From assembly GCA_902495455.1 (NCBI GenBank), contig CABUXJ010000023.1, forward strand, positions 1 to 45,012: a stretch of 45,012 bases of DNA, written 5' to 3'. Origin of the DNA: an uncultured Prevotella sp. GTDB lineage: Bacteria > Bacteroidota > Bacteroidia > Bacteroidales > Bacteroidaceae. The notes beneath the pieces are model-generated. The model was not told the DNA's origin and searched no databases. It saw only the letters and a program-made list of their open reading frames with translations. Shown here piece after piece: positions 33,936 to 42,622 of the stretch. A program made the position numbers and the translations under genes. Position 1 is the stretch's first letter, and every line of letters begins with the position of its first letter.

Positions 33936-35504
33936 ATGAAAAGAATACTCACCGCACTGACCATGACAGCGGCAATGGCAACATCGGTCATGGCAGACAA
34001 CGCGACAGCCACGATACACGTCGGTCAAGGCCAGCAGAAAATCTATAAGGAAATCTACGGCCAGTTCGCCGAACACCTCGGCTCGTGCATCTACGGCGGC
34101 CTCTGGGTCGGCGAGAACTCTCAGATACCTAATATCAACGGCTACCGCAAGGATGTCTTCGACGCGCTGAAGGCACTGCAGATTCCGGTGCTGCGCTGGC
34201 CTGGAGGATGTTTCGCCGACGAATACCACTGGATGGACGGCATCGGTCCGAAGGAGAACCGCCCGAAGATGCAGAACAACAACTGGGGCGGAACCATCGA
34301 GGACAACTCGTTCGGTACGCACGAGTTTCTCAATCTCTGCGAGATGCTGGGCTGCGAGCCTTACATCAGCGGCAACGTCGGCAGCGGAACGGTCGAGGAG
34401 CTGGCCAAGTGGGTTGAATATATGACGAGCGACGGCGACACGCCGATGGCAAAGCTGCGCCGTCAGAACGGACGCGAGAAGGCGTGGAAGATAAAGTTCC
34501 TCGGCGTGGGCAACGAGAGCTGGGGATGCGGCGGAAACATGCGGCCGGAATATTATGCCGACCTCTATCGCCGCTACTCCGTCTACTGCCGCGAATATGA
34601 CGGTACGAAGCTCTACAAAATTGCCAGCGGAGCGAGCGACTATGACTACAACTGGACCAAGGTGCTCATGAACAACGTCGGCCACCGCATGAACGGCGTT
34701 TCGCTCCACTACTACACCGTGACGGGATGGAGCGGCTCGAAAGGCTCGGCCATCAAATTCAATGACGACGACTATTACTGGACAATGGGCAAGTGTCTGG
34801 AAATTGAAGACGTCATCAACAAGCACGCCGCAATCATGGACCAGAAAGACCCGAAGAAGCAGATAGGTCTGCTCGTCGACGAATGGGGAACATGGTGGGA
34901 CGAGGAACCGGGAACCATCGCCGGACACCTCTATCAGCAGAACTCCATGCGCGACGCTTTCGTTGCCGCCCTGTCACTGAACGTGTTCCATCGTCACACC
35001 GACCGTGTGCGCATGGCCAACATCGCCCAGGTGGTCAACGTCCTCCAGTCTATGATTCTCACAGACCAGAAAGGCACGGGCCACATGGTGCTCACACCGA
35101 CATACCACGTGTTCGAGATGTACAAAGGCTTCCAGGAGGCGACATATCTGCCGATGGACTTCAAGTGCGACAGCATCACCGTGCGTGGAGACAAACGCGC
35201 TAAGGAAGGACGCAAGGTCGCCCTGCTCAACACCTCTGCCGCAAAGCAGACCGACGGTTCGATAATCATCTCATTAGCGAACATCAGTCTGGATAAGGCT
35301 CAGAAGATTGACATCAATCTCGACGGATTCACTGGAAAAACTGTGACAGGCCGCATCCTCGCATGCAAAAACATCACGGACTATAACGACTTTGAAAAAC
35401 CGGAGACAGTCAAGCCCGCCGACTTCAAGAACGCGAAGCTGAAGAAGAACGTGCTGACGGCCGAAATCCCCGCAAAGTCAATCGTGGTGCTGAACATCAA
35501 GTAA
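33936..35504 (+). CDS. Exported alpha-L-arabinofuranosidase, GH51
   Basis: A 522-residue retaining glycosidase with a signal peptide (about 1-20, VMA-DN), so probably periplasmic. The GH51 barrel has RWPGGCFADEYHW (87-99), the acid/base Glu194 in GVGNESWG, and the nucleophile Glu316 in VDEWGTWW, followed by a C-terminal beta domain (about 395-522) ending IPAKSIVVLNIK. It removes terminal alpha-L-arabinofuranosyl groups from arabinan or arabinoxylan fragments, supplying the symporter upstream. The palindromic array at 33768-33852 and a GGGG/CCCC hairpin near 33886-33899 lie just before it and may control it separately from araB. Confidence 0.94.
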   Translation: MKRILTALTMTAAMATSVMADNATATIHVGQGQQKIYKEIYGQFAEHLGSCIYGGLWVGENSQIPNINGYRKDVFDALKALQIPVLRWPGGCFADEYHWMDGIGPKENRPKMQNNNWGGTIEDNSFGTHEFLNLCEMLGCEPYISGNVGSGTVEELAKWVEYMTSDGDTPMAKLRRQNGREKAWKIKFLGVGNESWGCGGNMRPEYYADLYRRYSVYCREYDGTKLYKIASGASDYDYNWTKVLMNNVGHRMNGVSLHYYTVTGWSGSKGSAIKFNDDDYYWTMGKCLEIEDVINKHAAIMDQKDPKKQIGLLVDEWGTWWDEEPGTIAGHLYQQNSMRDAFVAALSLNVFHRHTDRVRMANIAQVVNVLQSMILTDQKGTGHMVLTPTYHVFEMYKGFQEATYLPMDFKCDSITVRGDKRAKEGRKVALLNTSAAKQTDGSIIISLANISLDKAQKIDINLDGFTGKTVTGRILACKNITDYNDFEKPETVKPADFKNAKLKKNVLTAEIPAKSIVVLNIK

Positions 35505-35538
35505 CGGTTTTAATAAAAGAATTATTAATCCAAACAAT

Positions 35539-37557
35539 ATGAACGACAAGAATCTTATGAAAAAGGCGGCGGACAATATCCGTATCCTCGCCGCTTCAAT
35601 GGTTGAAAAAGCAAACTCAGGCCACCCCGGTGGAGCTATGGGCGGAGCTGACTTCATCAACGTGCTCTTCTCCGAGTTTTTGGTTTATGACCCCGAAAAT
35701 CCCAACTGGGAAGGCCGCGACCGCTTCTTCCTCGACCCGGGACACATGTCTCCAATGCTCTACTCTGCCCTCGCTCTGCAGGGCAAGTTCACTCTCGATG
35801 AACTGAAGGAGTTCCGTCAGTGGGGCTCTCCCACTCCGGGCCATCCCGAGCGCGACCTCGCACGCGGCATCGAAAACACCAGCGGTCCCCTCGGACAGGG
35901 ACACACGTTCGGTGCAGGTGCTGCCGTTGCAGAGAAGTTCCTTCAGGCCCGTCTCGGCAAGGAGGCCATGCAGCATAAGATTTACGCATATATCTCCGAC
36001 GGTGGCGTGGAGGAAGAAATCTCACAGGGTACAGGCCGAATCGCCGGTATTTTGGGACTGAACAATCTCATCATGTTCTATGACTCAAACGACATCCAGC
36101 TCTCCACTCCGACAAACGTCGTGATGAAAGAGGACACCGAAGCAAAATATAAGGCTTGGGGATGGAATGTCATCACCTGCAACGGTAATGACGCTGACGA
36201 AATCCGCGAGGCTCTCAAAGCCGCACAGAAGGAGGAGAAGCGCCCGACACTGATTATCGGTAAGACAATCATGGGCAAGGGTGCACTGCGCGCTGACGGT
36301 ACAAGCTATGAGGCTTGCATCAATACCCACGGTGCTCCACTCGGCGGTGACGCATACGTAAATACAATTAAGAACCTCGGTGGAAATCCCGAAGCTCCAT
36401 TTGCTATCTTCCCCGAAGTGGAGAAGCTCTATGCTGACCGCCGCGAGGAACTGAAGAAGATTGTGGCTGAGCGTCACGCAGCCGAGGCTGAATGGGCAAA
36501 GGCCAATCCCGAAAAGGCTTCTCTGTTGAAAGAGTGGTTCAGCGGCAATGCACCGAAAGTGGACTGGAGCGCACTGGTTCAGAAAGAGAATTCTGCCACA
36601 CGTGCCGCCAGCGCCGCATGTCTCGGTGTGCTCGCTGAGCAGGTGCCCAACATGATATGCGCCTCTGCCGACCTGTCCAACTCGGACAAGACTGACGGCT
36701 TTCTCAAGAAGACGACTTCGCTGCAGGCAGACGACTTCAACGGTGCTTTCTTCCAGGCTGGTGTGGCCGAGCTGACAATGGCCTGCATGTGCATCGGTAT
36801 GTATTTGCACGGCGGCGTAATCCCCGCTTGCGGTACGTTCTTCGTCTTCTCTGACTATATGAAGCCCGCCGTACGTATGGCAGCCCTGATGGAAGTGCCC
36901 ATCAAGTTCATCTGGACTCACGACGCTTTCCGTGTCGGCGAGGACGGCCCTACTCACGAGCCCGTTGAGCAGGAAGCACAGATCCGCCTGATGGAGAAGT
37001 TGAAGAACCACCACGGCAAGGACAGCGTCCGTGTGTTCCGTCCGGCCGATGCCGACGAGACAACCGTATGCTGGGCTATGGCTATGGAGAACATGGAGAC
37101 ACCGACCGCGCTCATCTTCTCACGTCAGAACATCACCAAGCTGCCCGCGGGCAACGACTACGAACAGGCCCGCAAGGGTGCTTACGTCGTGGCCGGCTCA
37201 GACGAACAGTTCGACGTTATCCTGCTCGCCAGCGGTTCTGAAGTATCAACACTCGTTGCCGGTGCAGAACTGTTGCGCAAGGACGGCGTGAAGGTGCGCA
37301 TCGTCAGCGTTCCGTCTGAGGGTCTCTTCCGCAATCAGAGCAAGGAGTATCAGGAGTCAATCCTGCCCGCAGGTTCGAAGATATTTGGTATGACAGCCGG
37401 TCTACCCGTAACACTCGAAGGCCTCGTTGGCTGCAACGGCCGCGTATGGGGTATGCCGAGCTTCGGTTTCTCTGCTCCCTACAAAGTGCTCGACGAGAAA
37501 CTGGGTTACACCGGAGAAAATGTCTACAAACAGGTCAAGGCTTTCTTGGCTGAATAA
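35539..37557 (+). CDS. tkt: Transketolase
   Basis: A 672-residue full-length ThDP enzyme transferring two-carbon units among pentose phosphates. Motifs: SGHPGGAMG with His29 near the N-terminus; the ThDP-binding SDGGVEEE (153-160) followed by LGLNNLIMFYDSN; HDAFRVGEDGPTHEPVEQ in the pyrimidine domain. It sits 34 bp after the arabinofuranosidase and links arabinose-derived xylulose-5-phosphate to central metabolism, so it may be the locus-specific copy instead of, or besides, a housekeeping one. A terminator-like hairpin follows at 37569-37616. Confidence 0.97.
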   Translation: MNDKNLMKKAADNIRILAASMVEKANSGHPGGAMGGADFINVLFSEFLVYDPENPNWEGRDRFFLDPGHMSPMLYSALALQGKFTLDELKEFRQWGSPTPGHPERDLARGIENTSGPLGQGHTFGAGAAVAEKFLQARLGKEAMQHKIYAYISDGGVEEEISQGTGRIAGILGLNNLIMFYDSNDIQLSTPTNVVMKEDTEAKYKAWGWNVITCNGNDADEIREALKAAQKEEKRPTLIIGKTIMGKGALRADGTSYEACINTHGAPLGGDAYVNTIKNLGGNPEAPFAIFPEVEKLYADRREELKKIVAERHAAEAEWAKANPEKASLLKEWFSGNAPKVDWSALVQKENSATRAASAACLGVLAEQVPNMICASADLSNSDKTDGFLKKTTSLQADDFNGAFFQAGVAELTMACMCIGMYLHGGVIPACGTFFVFSDYMKPAVRMAALMEVPIKFIWTHDAFRVGEDGPTHEPVEQEAQIRLMEKLKNHHGKDSVRVFRPADADETTVCWAMAMENMETPTALIFSRQNITKLPAGNDYEQARKGAYVVAGSDEQFDVILLASGSEVSTLVAGAELLRKDGVKVRIVSVPSEGLFRNQSKEYQESILPAGSKIFGMTAGLPVTLEGLVGCNGRVWGMPSFGFSAPYKVLDEKLGYTGENVYKQVKAFLAE

Positions 37558-37568
37558 TCACTAATCAG

Positions 37569-37626
37569 ACAGATGTGCCCGAGAGCAAAACCACAAGGTC
37601 GCTCCGGCGCATCTGTTTCTTTTCTT
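37569..37626 (+). terminator. Hairpin after transketolase
   Basis: ACAGATGTGCC (37569-37579) pairs with GGCGCATCTGT (37606-37616), one G-T pair, across a 26-nt loop, followed by TTCTTTTCTT. It lies directly before rpiB, so it may be only partly effective. Confidence 0.55.
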
Positions 37627-37633
37627 AAACATT

Positions 37634-38077
37634 ATGGAAATCAAGACTGTTGGAATAGCAAGCGATCACGCAGGTTATCCGTTAAAGAAATACGTGATAC
37701 AATATCTCGAGGAACACGGCTATCCTTATAAGGACTACGGCACATATAGCGATCTGAGTTGCGACTACACCGATTTCGGACACGCCCTGGCCGACGGCAT
37801 AGAGAGCGGAGAAGTCTATCCCGGTATCGGAATATGCGGTAGTGGCGAAGGCATCAGCATGACGCTGAACAAACATCAGGGCGTGCGTGCCGGATTGGCA
37901 TGGATTCCTGAAATCGCCCATCTCATCCGTCAACACAACGATGCTAACGTGCTCGTCATGCCGGGACGCTTCATCGACAACAACACAGCAGCCAAAATTA
38001 TGGACGAGTTCTTCCGCGTGCCGTTTGAAGGCGGACGTCATCAGCGCCGTGTGGAAAAGATCGCGTTACATAAATAA
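37634..38077 (+). CDS. rpiB: Ribose-5-phosphate isomerase B
   Basis: A 147-residue RpiB/LacAB-family isomerase interconverting ribulose-5-phosphate and ribose-5-phosphate. SDHAG (10-14) carries the substrate-binding Asp11/His12. The catalytic cysteine is Cys68 in GICGSGEGISM, and the C-terminal RHQRRVEKI binds phosphate. Length is standard. It is the last gene of the pentose block, 76 bp after transketolase, and is followed by a strong terminator. Confidence 0.96.
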   Translation: MEIKTVGIASDHAGYPLKKYVIQYLEEHGYPYKDYGTYSDLSCDYTDFGHALADGIESGEVYPGIGICGSGEGISMTLNKHQGVRAGLAWIPEIAHLIRQHNDANVLVMPGRFIDNNTAAKIMDEFFRVPFEGGRHQRRVEKIALHK

Positions 38078-38116
38078 TTGGCATTATTGCAGACAAAAGC
38101 GATTAGCGAACAACCA

Positions 38117-38155
38117 AAAACCGGGATTGCTATCTTTACCAGCAATCCCGGTTTT
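38117..38155 (+). terminator. Rho-independent terminator after rpiB
   Basis: AAAACCGGGATTGCT (38117-38131) and AGCAATCCCGGTTTT (38141-38155) form a perfect 15-bp stem with a 9-nt loop; the flanking A and T runs make it bidirectional. It ends the arabinose/pentose locus and may also serve the convergent lipoprotein gene. Confidence 0.92.
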
Positions 38156-38200
38156 GTGTTATTACCGTTCATTCAAAAAGAACTAACGGATATTCAAACG

Positions 38201-39565
38201 TCACTTGAATATCACCGTTGCGAAAGCACGCAAGCGCGTATTCTTATTAAATACGACATCACCATCCGCACAATATGAATATATACCTCCATCCGACTTT
38301 CTGTAAAAATAAGAAAGTCCTGGAGTTATGCTATTACCACCAGCTGCCGTTAATACAGAATTTATCTTCTTGTAATTATCACTGACAGCAACAATCTCAT
38401 CGTATAACGGCAAGCGCCAACCAGATATACCATTAACAGCAAGTTCCTTTATAGCCGTCGTCACCGCACTCTCTACTGAACTGTCATCACCTTCCGTGAA
38501 TGTTAGGCCATAAGTATGCTTAGCAGACATCAACACAACTTTCACACTATTGTCACTCAACATCTCACTCGAAAGAACATAACAGCCGTTATACATCGTT
38601 CCCGCCTCTGGAGCATCACCGACGATAGGCGTATCAGACGTATTGTCTCCTTCTTTGCTGTCATCCATGTCAAACGTAATGACCCGTTCGCCGGCCCAAA
38701 CATCTCCGGAGATTATTCCCGTGAGCGATATACCGCTATGATCAACATACGTTCCCTCTATTCTGATTTTGTAGTTGGCCTGCATCTCGTCCGCGAGAGA
38801 ATAAGAATAGCTCTTTGTCCCCTCAGCATCCGTCAACTGTACTTTTATTGTTGCACCGGGTACGGCTTCAAGCAGATATGCCTCTGACGTATTTCGCCAT
38901 ACACTGCCATCCCCCTCTTTCACTAATATCACATTGTGAGAACCGCCCGCATCGGAATAATTACCGTCGATGCGCAACCCTTCATATATAGGAGCTATGC
39001 TGACAGCCACAGATGTCATGTCCGACGAGACATCTCTTATCACGACTTCCTGCAACAGCATGACCCTGCGCTTCAATGGCAGAGTCAACGTATTTTTCTC
39101 CTTTGCAGCCAAGGTCACTGCACTATGAGCATACATCAGATCACTATGTTTCTTACCATCTTTCAATCTGACGACCGATGTTGGCGAAACATTTTCTTTT
39201 GAAGGAATATCGTAATCATTGCTTTCGGCTCCGGCAACTGCATAAACATCATAAGTTCCCGCTGCAAGTTTAACAACGAGCTGGGTTTCAGATGACTCTA
39301 TGACAGATTCTTCTACACATACTCCATTTGAACCAAATATATAAACATGCACAGGATAGCTGATTTTGGAGTCTCCAGCTGATTCTGCTCGTGTGCGAAC
39401 CTGCAATGTACAATTGGCCTCTGCCGATTTAGGTGCATCAACATTAGTCGAGCCCTGTTCTTCTTCTTCGTCTTCACTATAAACATCTTTGGAACACGAA
39501 ACGGTCATCAGTGCTGTCGACAGAAGTATCAACAGAGCCGAAAGGGTTGTCAATTTTAATTTCAT
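38201..39565 (-). CDS. FimB/Mfa2-like fimbrial-type lipoprotein
   Basis: A 454-residue lipoprotein: the lipobox VSC gives acylation at Cys24, followed by an acidic linker (SEDEEEEQGS). The body has the beta-sandwich pattern of Bacteroidales fimbrillin-anchor and related proteins: VHVYIFGSNGVCVEESVI, a turn of VVKLAAGTYDVYAVAGAES, and LTLPLKRRVMLLQEVVI. The C-terminal about 120 residues include GISGWRLPLYDEIVAV and SYFYRKSDGGIYSYC, resembling a Fibrobacter/DUF1566-like tail. It is expected on the outer-membrane surface. No fimbrial subunit gene is adjacent, so it stands alone. Family assignment is moderate, from pattern only. Confidence 0.75.
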   Translation of the reverse strand: MKLKLTTLSALLILLSTALMTVSCSKDVYSEDEEEEQGSTNVDAPKSAEANCTLQVRTRAESAGDSKISYPVHVYIFGSNGVCVEESVIESSETQLVVKLAAGTYDVYAVAGAESNDYDIPSKENVSPTSVVRLKDGKKHSDLMYAHSAVTLAAKEKNTLTLPLKRRVMLLQEVVIRDVSSDMTSVAVSIAPIYEGLRIDGNYSDAGGSHNVILVKEGDGSVWRNTSEAYLLEAVPGATIKVQLTDAEGTKSYSYSLADEMQANYKIRIEGTYVDHSGISLTGIISGDVWAGERVITFDMDDSKEGDNTSDTPIVGDAPEAGTMYNGCYVLSSEMLSDNSVKVVLMSAKHTYGLTFTEGDDSSVESAVTTAIKELAVNGISGWRLPLYDEIVAVSDNYKKINSVLTAAGGNSITPGLSYFYRKSDGGIYSYCADGDVVFNKNTRLRAFATVIFK

Positions 39566-39610
39566 ATAGAGTTATTTATTGATGACTTACAGTCGTTTTT
39601 CAAATCTTCA

Positions 39611-39618
39611 CAAAGGTA
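39611..39618 (-). promoter_or_regulatory. -7 box of the lipoprotein gene
   Basis: The minus strand reads TACCTTTG, an exact TAnnTTTG, 46 bp before the ATG. I see no convincing TTTG at 19-20 nt further upstream. Confidence 0.5.
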
Positions 39619-39707
39619 ACTATTATTATCTATAACAGAGAATAAATTCAAAAAAAATTACTGCGAAGGTGGCTTTTTAGCACCACTGTAAGCCCAATAC
39701 CGTGTCA

Positions 39708-41042
39708 CTATTCAGTCTGTGCGACATCCGGGTCTTTCACAACAACCTTTATCTTGGATATACGCCGTTCATCCATTTCCTGCACTTCAAACGTAAAATT
39801 GCGATATACAATCTTTTCGTGCAGCTGAGGGAACTCACCCTTTATATCCAATAGCAGACCTGCTATGGTCTCAGCATCTCCTTCTACATCAGCAAAGACA
39901 TCGTTGTCGATCTTCATTACACGACAAAAATCGGCCTGCTGCGTTTTCCCTTCAAAGATAAACGTATTGTTGTTGACACGAACATAGTTTTTCTCTTCCT
40001 CGTCATACTCATCATTGATCTCTCCGACTATCTCCTCCAAAATATCCTCGAGGGTGACTATACCGCTTGTTCCACCAAACTCATCGACCACCACCGCTAT
40101 GTGAACCTTATTCTCTTGGAATTCGCGCAACAGGTCGTCTATCTTTTTCGTTTCCGGAACAAAATAAGGCGGACGTATCAAAGACTGCCAACGAAACGTC
40201 GCCGGTTTGCCCAAATGCGGAAGCAAGTCCTTGATATAGAGGATACCGCGGATGTTGTCGATGCTGTCCTGATAGACCGGGATGCGCGAATAGTTGTTAT
40301 CAATGATACAACGGAGCACATCCGAAAACTGCGATTTGAAGTCTATGTCCACCACATCCTGACGGCTCGTCATTATTTCCCGTGCCGTCTCGTCACCGAA
40401 ACGCACGATTCCCTCAAGCAGATTTTTTTCCTCCTTGATGTCTTCCGTATCCGTCAATTCCAACGCTTGTTCCAAATCATCGACACTGAGCGTATGGCTC
40501 TCCTTCTGCATGACCTTACCTGCCAAGACACCGGAACGAATGAGCACGGTGGCCAATGGATAGAAAACCCTACGACAGAAAAGCAATGCGCCGACTGCCA
40601 TACGGCAGAAGCGCAACGGATTTTGCCCACTATAAACCTTTGGCAATATCTCTCCGAAAAGCAGAAGAACAAAAGTAAGTATAATTGTGATGCAAACAAA
40701 CTGCAACCAATAGGCCGTTCCGAAATCAATGATATGGCCAAAAAAGTAGTTGCAGAGCATGATAATAGTCACATTAATCAGATTGTTTGTGATAAGGATA
40801 GTGGCCAACGTGCGTTCGGAATCCCTACGCAAATCCATTATACGCTTGTCACAATCAGTCTTTTCCTCTGCGAGTTCATCTAAATCACCGGGGGAAAGCG
40901 AAAATATGGCTATCTCGGAACCAGAAGCAAAACCTGACGCTATCAACAGCAGAGCCGCCAACATTCCGGAAACAATCACTCCGATGGTGGGAGTCATAAA
41001 ATGGATTTCTCCCAAAATCTGTTCTATCTCTATCGGTAACAA
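39708..41042 (-). CDS. gldE: GldE-like CNNM/CBS/CorC membrane protein
   Basis: A 444-residue inner-membrane protein if started at the TTG (41042); the ATG at 40997 (MTPTIGVIVSGM) is an alternative and would remove 15 residues. Four DUF21/CNNM helices (to about residue 180) include ASGSEIAIFSLSP and LLLFGEILPKVYSG. Then come a CBS pair (EIMTSRQDVVDI, YSRIPVYQDS, HIAVVVDEFGGTSGIVTLEDILEE) and a C-terminal CorC/HlyC domain (about 350-430). The order ssb-gldE is common in Bacteroidetes, where GldE is associated with gliding/T9SS genes and divalent-cation transport; many carriers do not glide. It starts 14 bp after ssb, clearly one operon. Confidence 0.88.
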   Translation of the reverse strand: MLPIEIEQILGEIHFMTPTIGVIVSGMLAALLLIASGFASGSEIAIFSLSPGDLDELAEEKTDCDKRIMDLRRDSERTLATILITNNLINVTIIMLCNYFFGHIIDFGTAYWLQFVCITIILTFVLLLFGEILPKVYSGQNPLRFCRMAVGALLFCRRVFYPLATVLIRSGVLAGKVMQKESHTLSVDDLEQALELTDTEDIKEEKNLLEGIVRFGDETAREIMTSRQDVVDIDFKSQFSDVLRCIIDNNYSRIPVYQDSIDNIRGILYIKDLLPHLGKPATFRWQSLIRPPYFVPETKKIDDLLREFQENKVHIAVVVDEFGGTSGIVTLEDILEEIVGEINDEYDEEEKNYVRVNNNTFIFEGKTQQADFCRVMKIDNDVFADVEGDAETIAGLLLDIKGEFPQLHEKIVYRNFTFEVQEMDERRISKIKVVVKDPDVAQTE

Positions 41043-41056
41043 TTCTTTCTACGATT

Positions 41057-41500
41057 TTAAAATGGCAATCCGCCGTTTCCTGTCGGCCCTCCGGCATTTG
41101 AGTCTGAACCAATAGAGTCTGCCCTTGACGATTCAACAGTCTGTCCTTGTTGAGTGGCAGCGTTAGAAACGGCTTTCGGTGTCAGCATTTCCATGTTTTC
41201 CGCCCATACTTCCGTTACATTGTGCCTTATACCACGCTTATCGTCATACGTAGTGTAGCGCAAGCGTCCCTCTATGTATAGTTTATCTCCTTTGTGGACA
41301 TACTTTTCCACGACTTCCGCCAGACGCCGCCAAAGGACGACATTATGCCAATCAGTACGGTCGGGCACCTGTGTACCATTCGGCAAAGTATATCCACGCT
41401 CTGTGGTTGCCAACGGAAATCGTGCCACAGCCATATTACGGTCAACATACCTGACTTCTGGTTCCTTGCCTACATTGCCTATCAACATCACTTTGTTCAT
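41057..41500 (-). CDS. ssb: Single-stranded DNA-binding protein
   Basis: A 147-residue SSB with the OB fold in residues 1-107 (MNKVMLIGNVGKEPEVRY, DWHNVVLWRRLAEVVEKYV, GDKLYIEGRLRYTTYDD). The tail is short, Gly/Ser/Asn-rich and ends GGLPF. The terminal hydrophobic P-F that recruits partner proteins is kept, but the acidic residues normally before it (DDD type) are nearly absent. It coats ssDNA in replication and repair. It lies upstream of gldE in the same operon and just after a conserved hypothetical. Confidence 0.96.
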   Translation of the reverse strand: MNKVMLIGNVGKEPEVRYVDRNMAVARFPLATTERGYTLPNGTQVPDRTDWHNVVLWRRLAEVVEKYVHKGDKLYIEGRLRYTTYDDKRGIRHNVTEVWAENMEMLTPKAVSNAATQQGQTVESSRADSIGSDSNAGGPTGNGGLPF

Positions 41501-41529
41501 CGCGGAAAGTCTGTTAGTTCATCTGTCCA

Positions 41530-42075
41530 TTATTTGCACAGACCGAGAAAACGGAATCTGAAGTTCTTCCCTTTAGCCGACGGAAATTGACTTCGCGAGT
41601 CGACACGTTGGCGCAGATGGTCAACGATCCGATTGTAGCAGTCTATACCCGATTCAGCCTTGCAACATGCGACGAAGTGAGTGTCACGATATTGAAACTT
41701 ACCCGTACCCGGCACTTGCAAAACACGCTTGAAGTCTATCGTGCCTTCATACCATCCGAACTGGTCCTCATTCAATCGTGTCAAAACCGCCGACGTCATA
41801 TTTCGACGGTCATCGGCCACAACCGGCGTATGGACGGCACGCTTTTCCTTAAAGTCAAGCATGGTCGCTGCTTCCGTCTTGATTATAATGAAATAGACCC
41901 GCGGACGTATTTTGTAACGCTTGGGATAATAAACATCGCTTGCCGCATATTCCCTTACATCTGCCTCAAGCATGGGATTCATTCCTATCTCGTCTATGTC
42001 GTATAAGAATGCGACAGCCTCATCGACATTATGCACCAATGTCTCTCTATCGAAGTACCTTAAATATAAATTCAT
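41530..42075 (-). CDS. Conserved hypothetical protein
   Basis: 181 residues from the ATG at 42075. The open frame extends further upstream, but only by running through a tRNA gene, so the later ATG is chosen. The sequence begins MNLYLRYFDRETLVHNVDEAVAFLYDI and has a charged, mixed alpha/beta character with no signal peptide or membrane segment; a cysteine pair occurs at FVACCKAES. I recognise no domain. It lies between the tRNA cluster and ssb, 29 bp before the ssb start, and may be cotranscribed with either. Function unknown. Confidence 0.75.
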   Translation of the reverse strand: MNLYLRYFDRETLVHNVDEAVAFLYDIDEIGMNPMLEADVREYAASDVYYPKRYKIRPRVYFIIIKTEAATMLDFKEKRAVHTPVVADDRRNMTSAVLTRLNEDQFGWYEGTIDFKRVLQVPGTGKFQYRDTHFVACCKAESGIDCYNRIVDHLRQRVDSRSQFPSAKGKNFRFRFLGLCK

Positions 42076-42112
42076 CAGAAGTTTTTGTTTTCCAAAATAT
42101 CGGTAAAAAACG

Positions 42113-42185
<73 letters not shown>

Positions 42186-42203
42186 AACAAAAAAAATAAT
42201 GAG

Positions 42204-42287
42204 TGAAGAGGAGGAGACTCGAACTCCCACGTCGCAATTGACACTACCCCCTCAAAGTAGCGCGTCTACCAATTCCGCCACCTCTCC
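42204..42287 (-). tRNA. tRNA-Leu (GAG)
   Basis: Acceptor GGAGAGG/CCTCTTC, D-arm with GGTAGACGC, anticodon stem CTACT/GGTAG with loop TTGAGGG (GAG), a long class II variable arm and T-loop GTTCGAGTC. The length of 84 nt fits leucine. Confidence 0.95.
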
Positions 42288-42317
42288 AGCACATTAATCA
42301 TGTTGAATAAAAAAGAG

Positions 42318-42399
42318 TGCCCAAAACAGGACTCGAACCTGCACGCCTCGCGGCACACGCACCTGAAACGTGCGCGTCTACCAATTCCGCCACTTGGGC
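42318..42399 (-). tRNA. tRNA-Leu (CAG)
   Basis: Acceptor GCCCAAG/TTTGGGC, D-arm GGTAGACGC, anticodon stem CACGT/GCGTG with loop TTCAGGT (CAG), a long variable arm (TGCCGCGAGGCG) and T-loop GTTCGAGTC. About 82 nt. Confidence 0.95.
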
Positions 42400-42447
42400 A
42401 TTTTTCACTGAGACCAACTCTCAGCGCCCTTTTTTGTTCAATATGTG

Positions 42448-42520
<73 letters not shown>

Positions 42521-42561
42521 GTTCATTCTGTTACCAGAAGCATCTCTCTCGATTGCGGTTG

Positions 42562-42592
42562 CAAAGGTACTGCTTTTTTCTTAACTGCCAAA
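42562..42592 (-). promoter_or_regulatory. Perfect Bacteroidetes promoter of the tRNA cluster
   Basis: Minus strand: TTTG (42592-42589), 19 nt, TACCTTTG (42569-42562), about 42 bp before the first tRNA-Gly. It probably transcribes all four tRNAs, and possibly the hypothetical, ssb and gldE beyond. Confidence 0.8.
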
Positions 42593-42622
42593 ACTTTCGA
42601 TGACTTTTTTGCGAAAAATCTT

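Noticed and set aside
33912..34928. 338-codon minus-strand frame opposite the GH51 gene, and similar long antisense frames over the GH2-GH28, transketolase and araA genes
   Set aside because: All lie opposite well-supported genes, show no family motifs and reflect high third-position GC on the coding strand.
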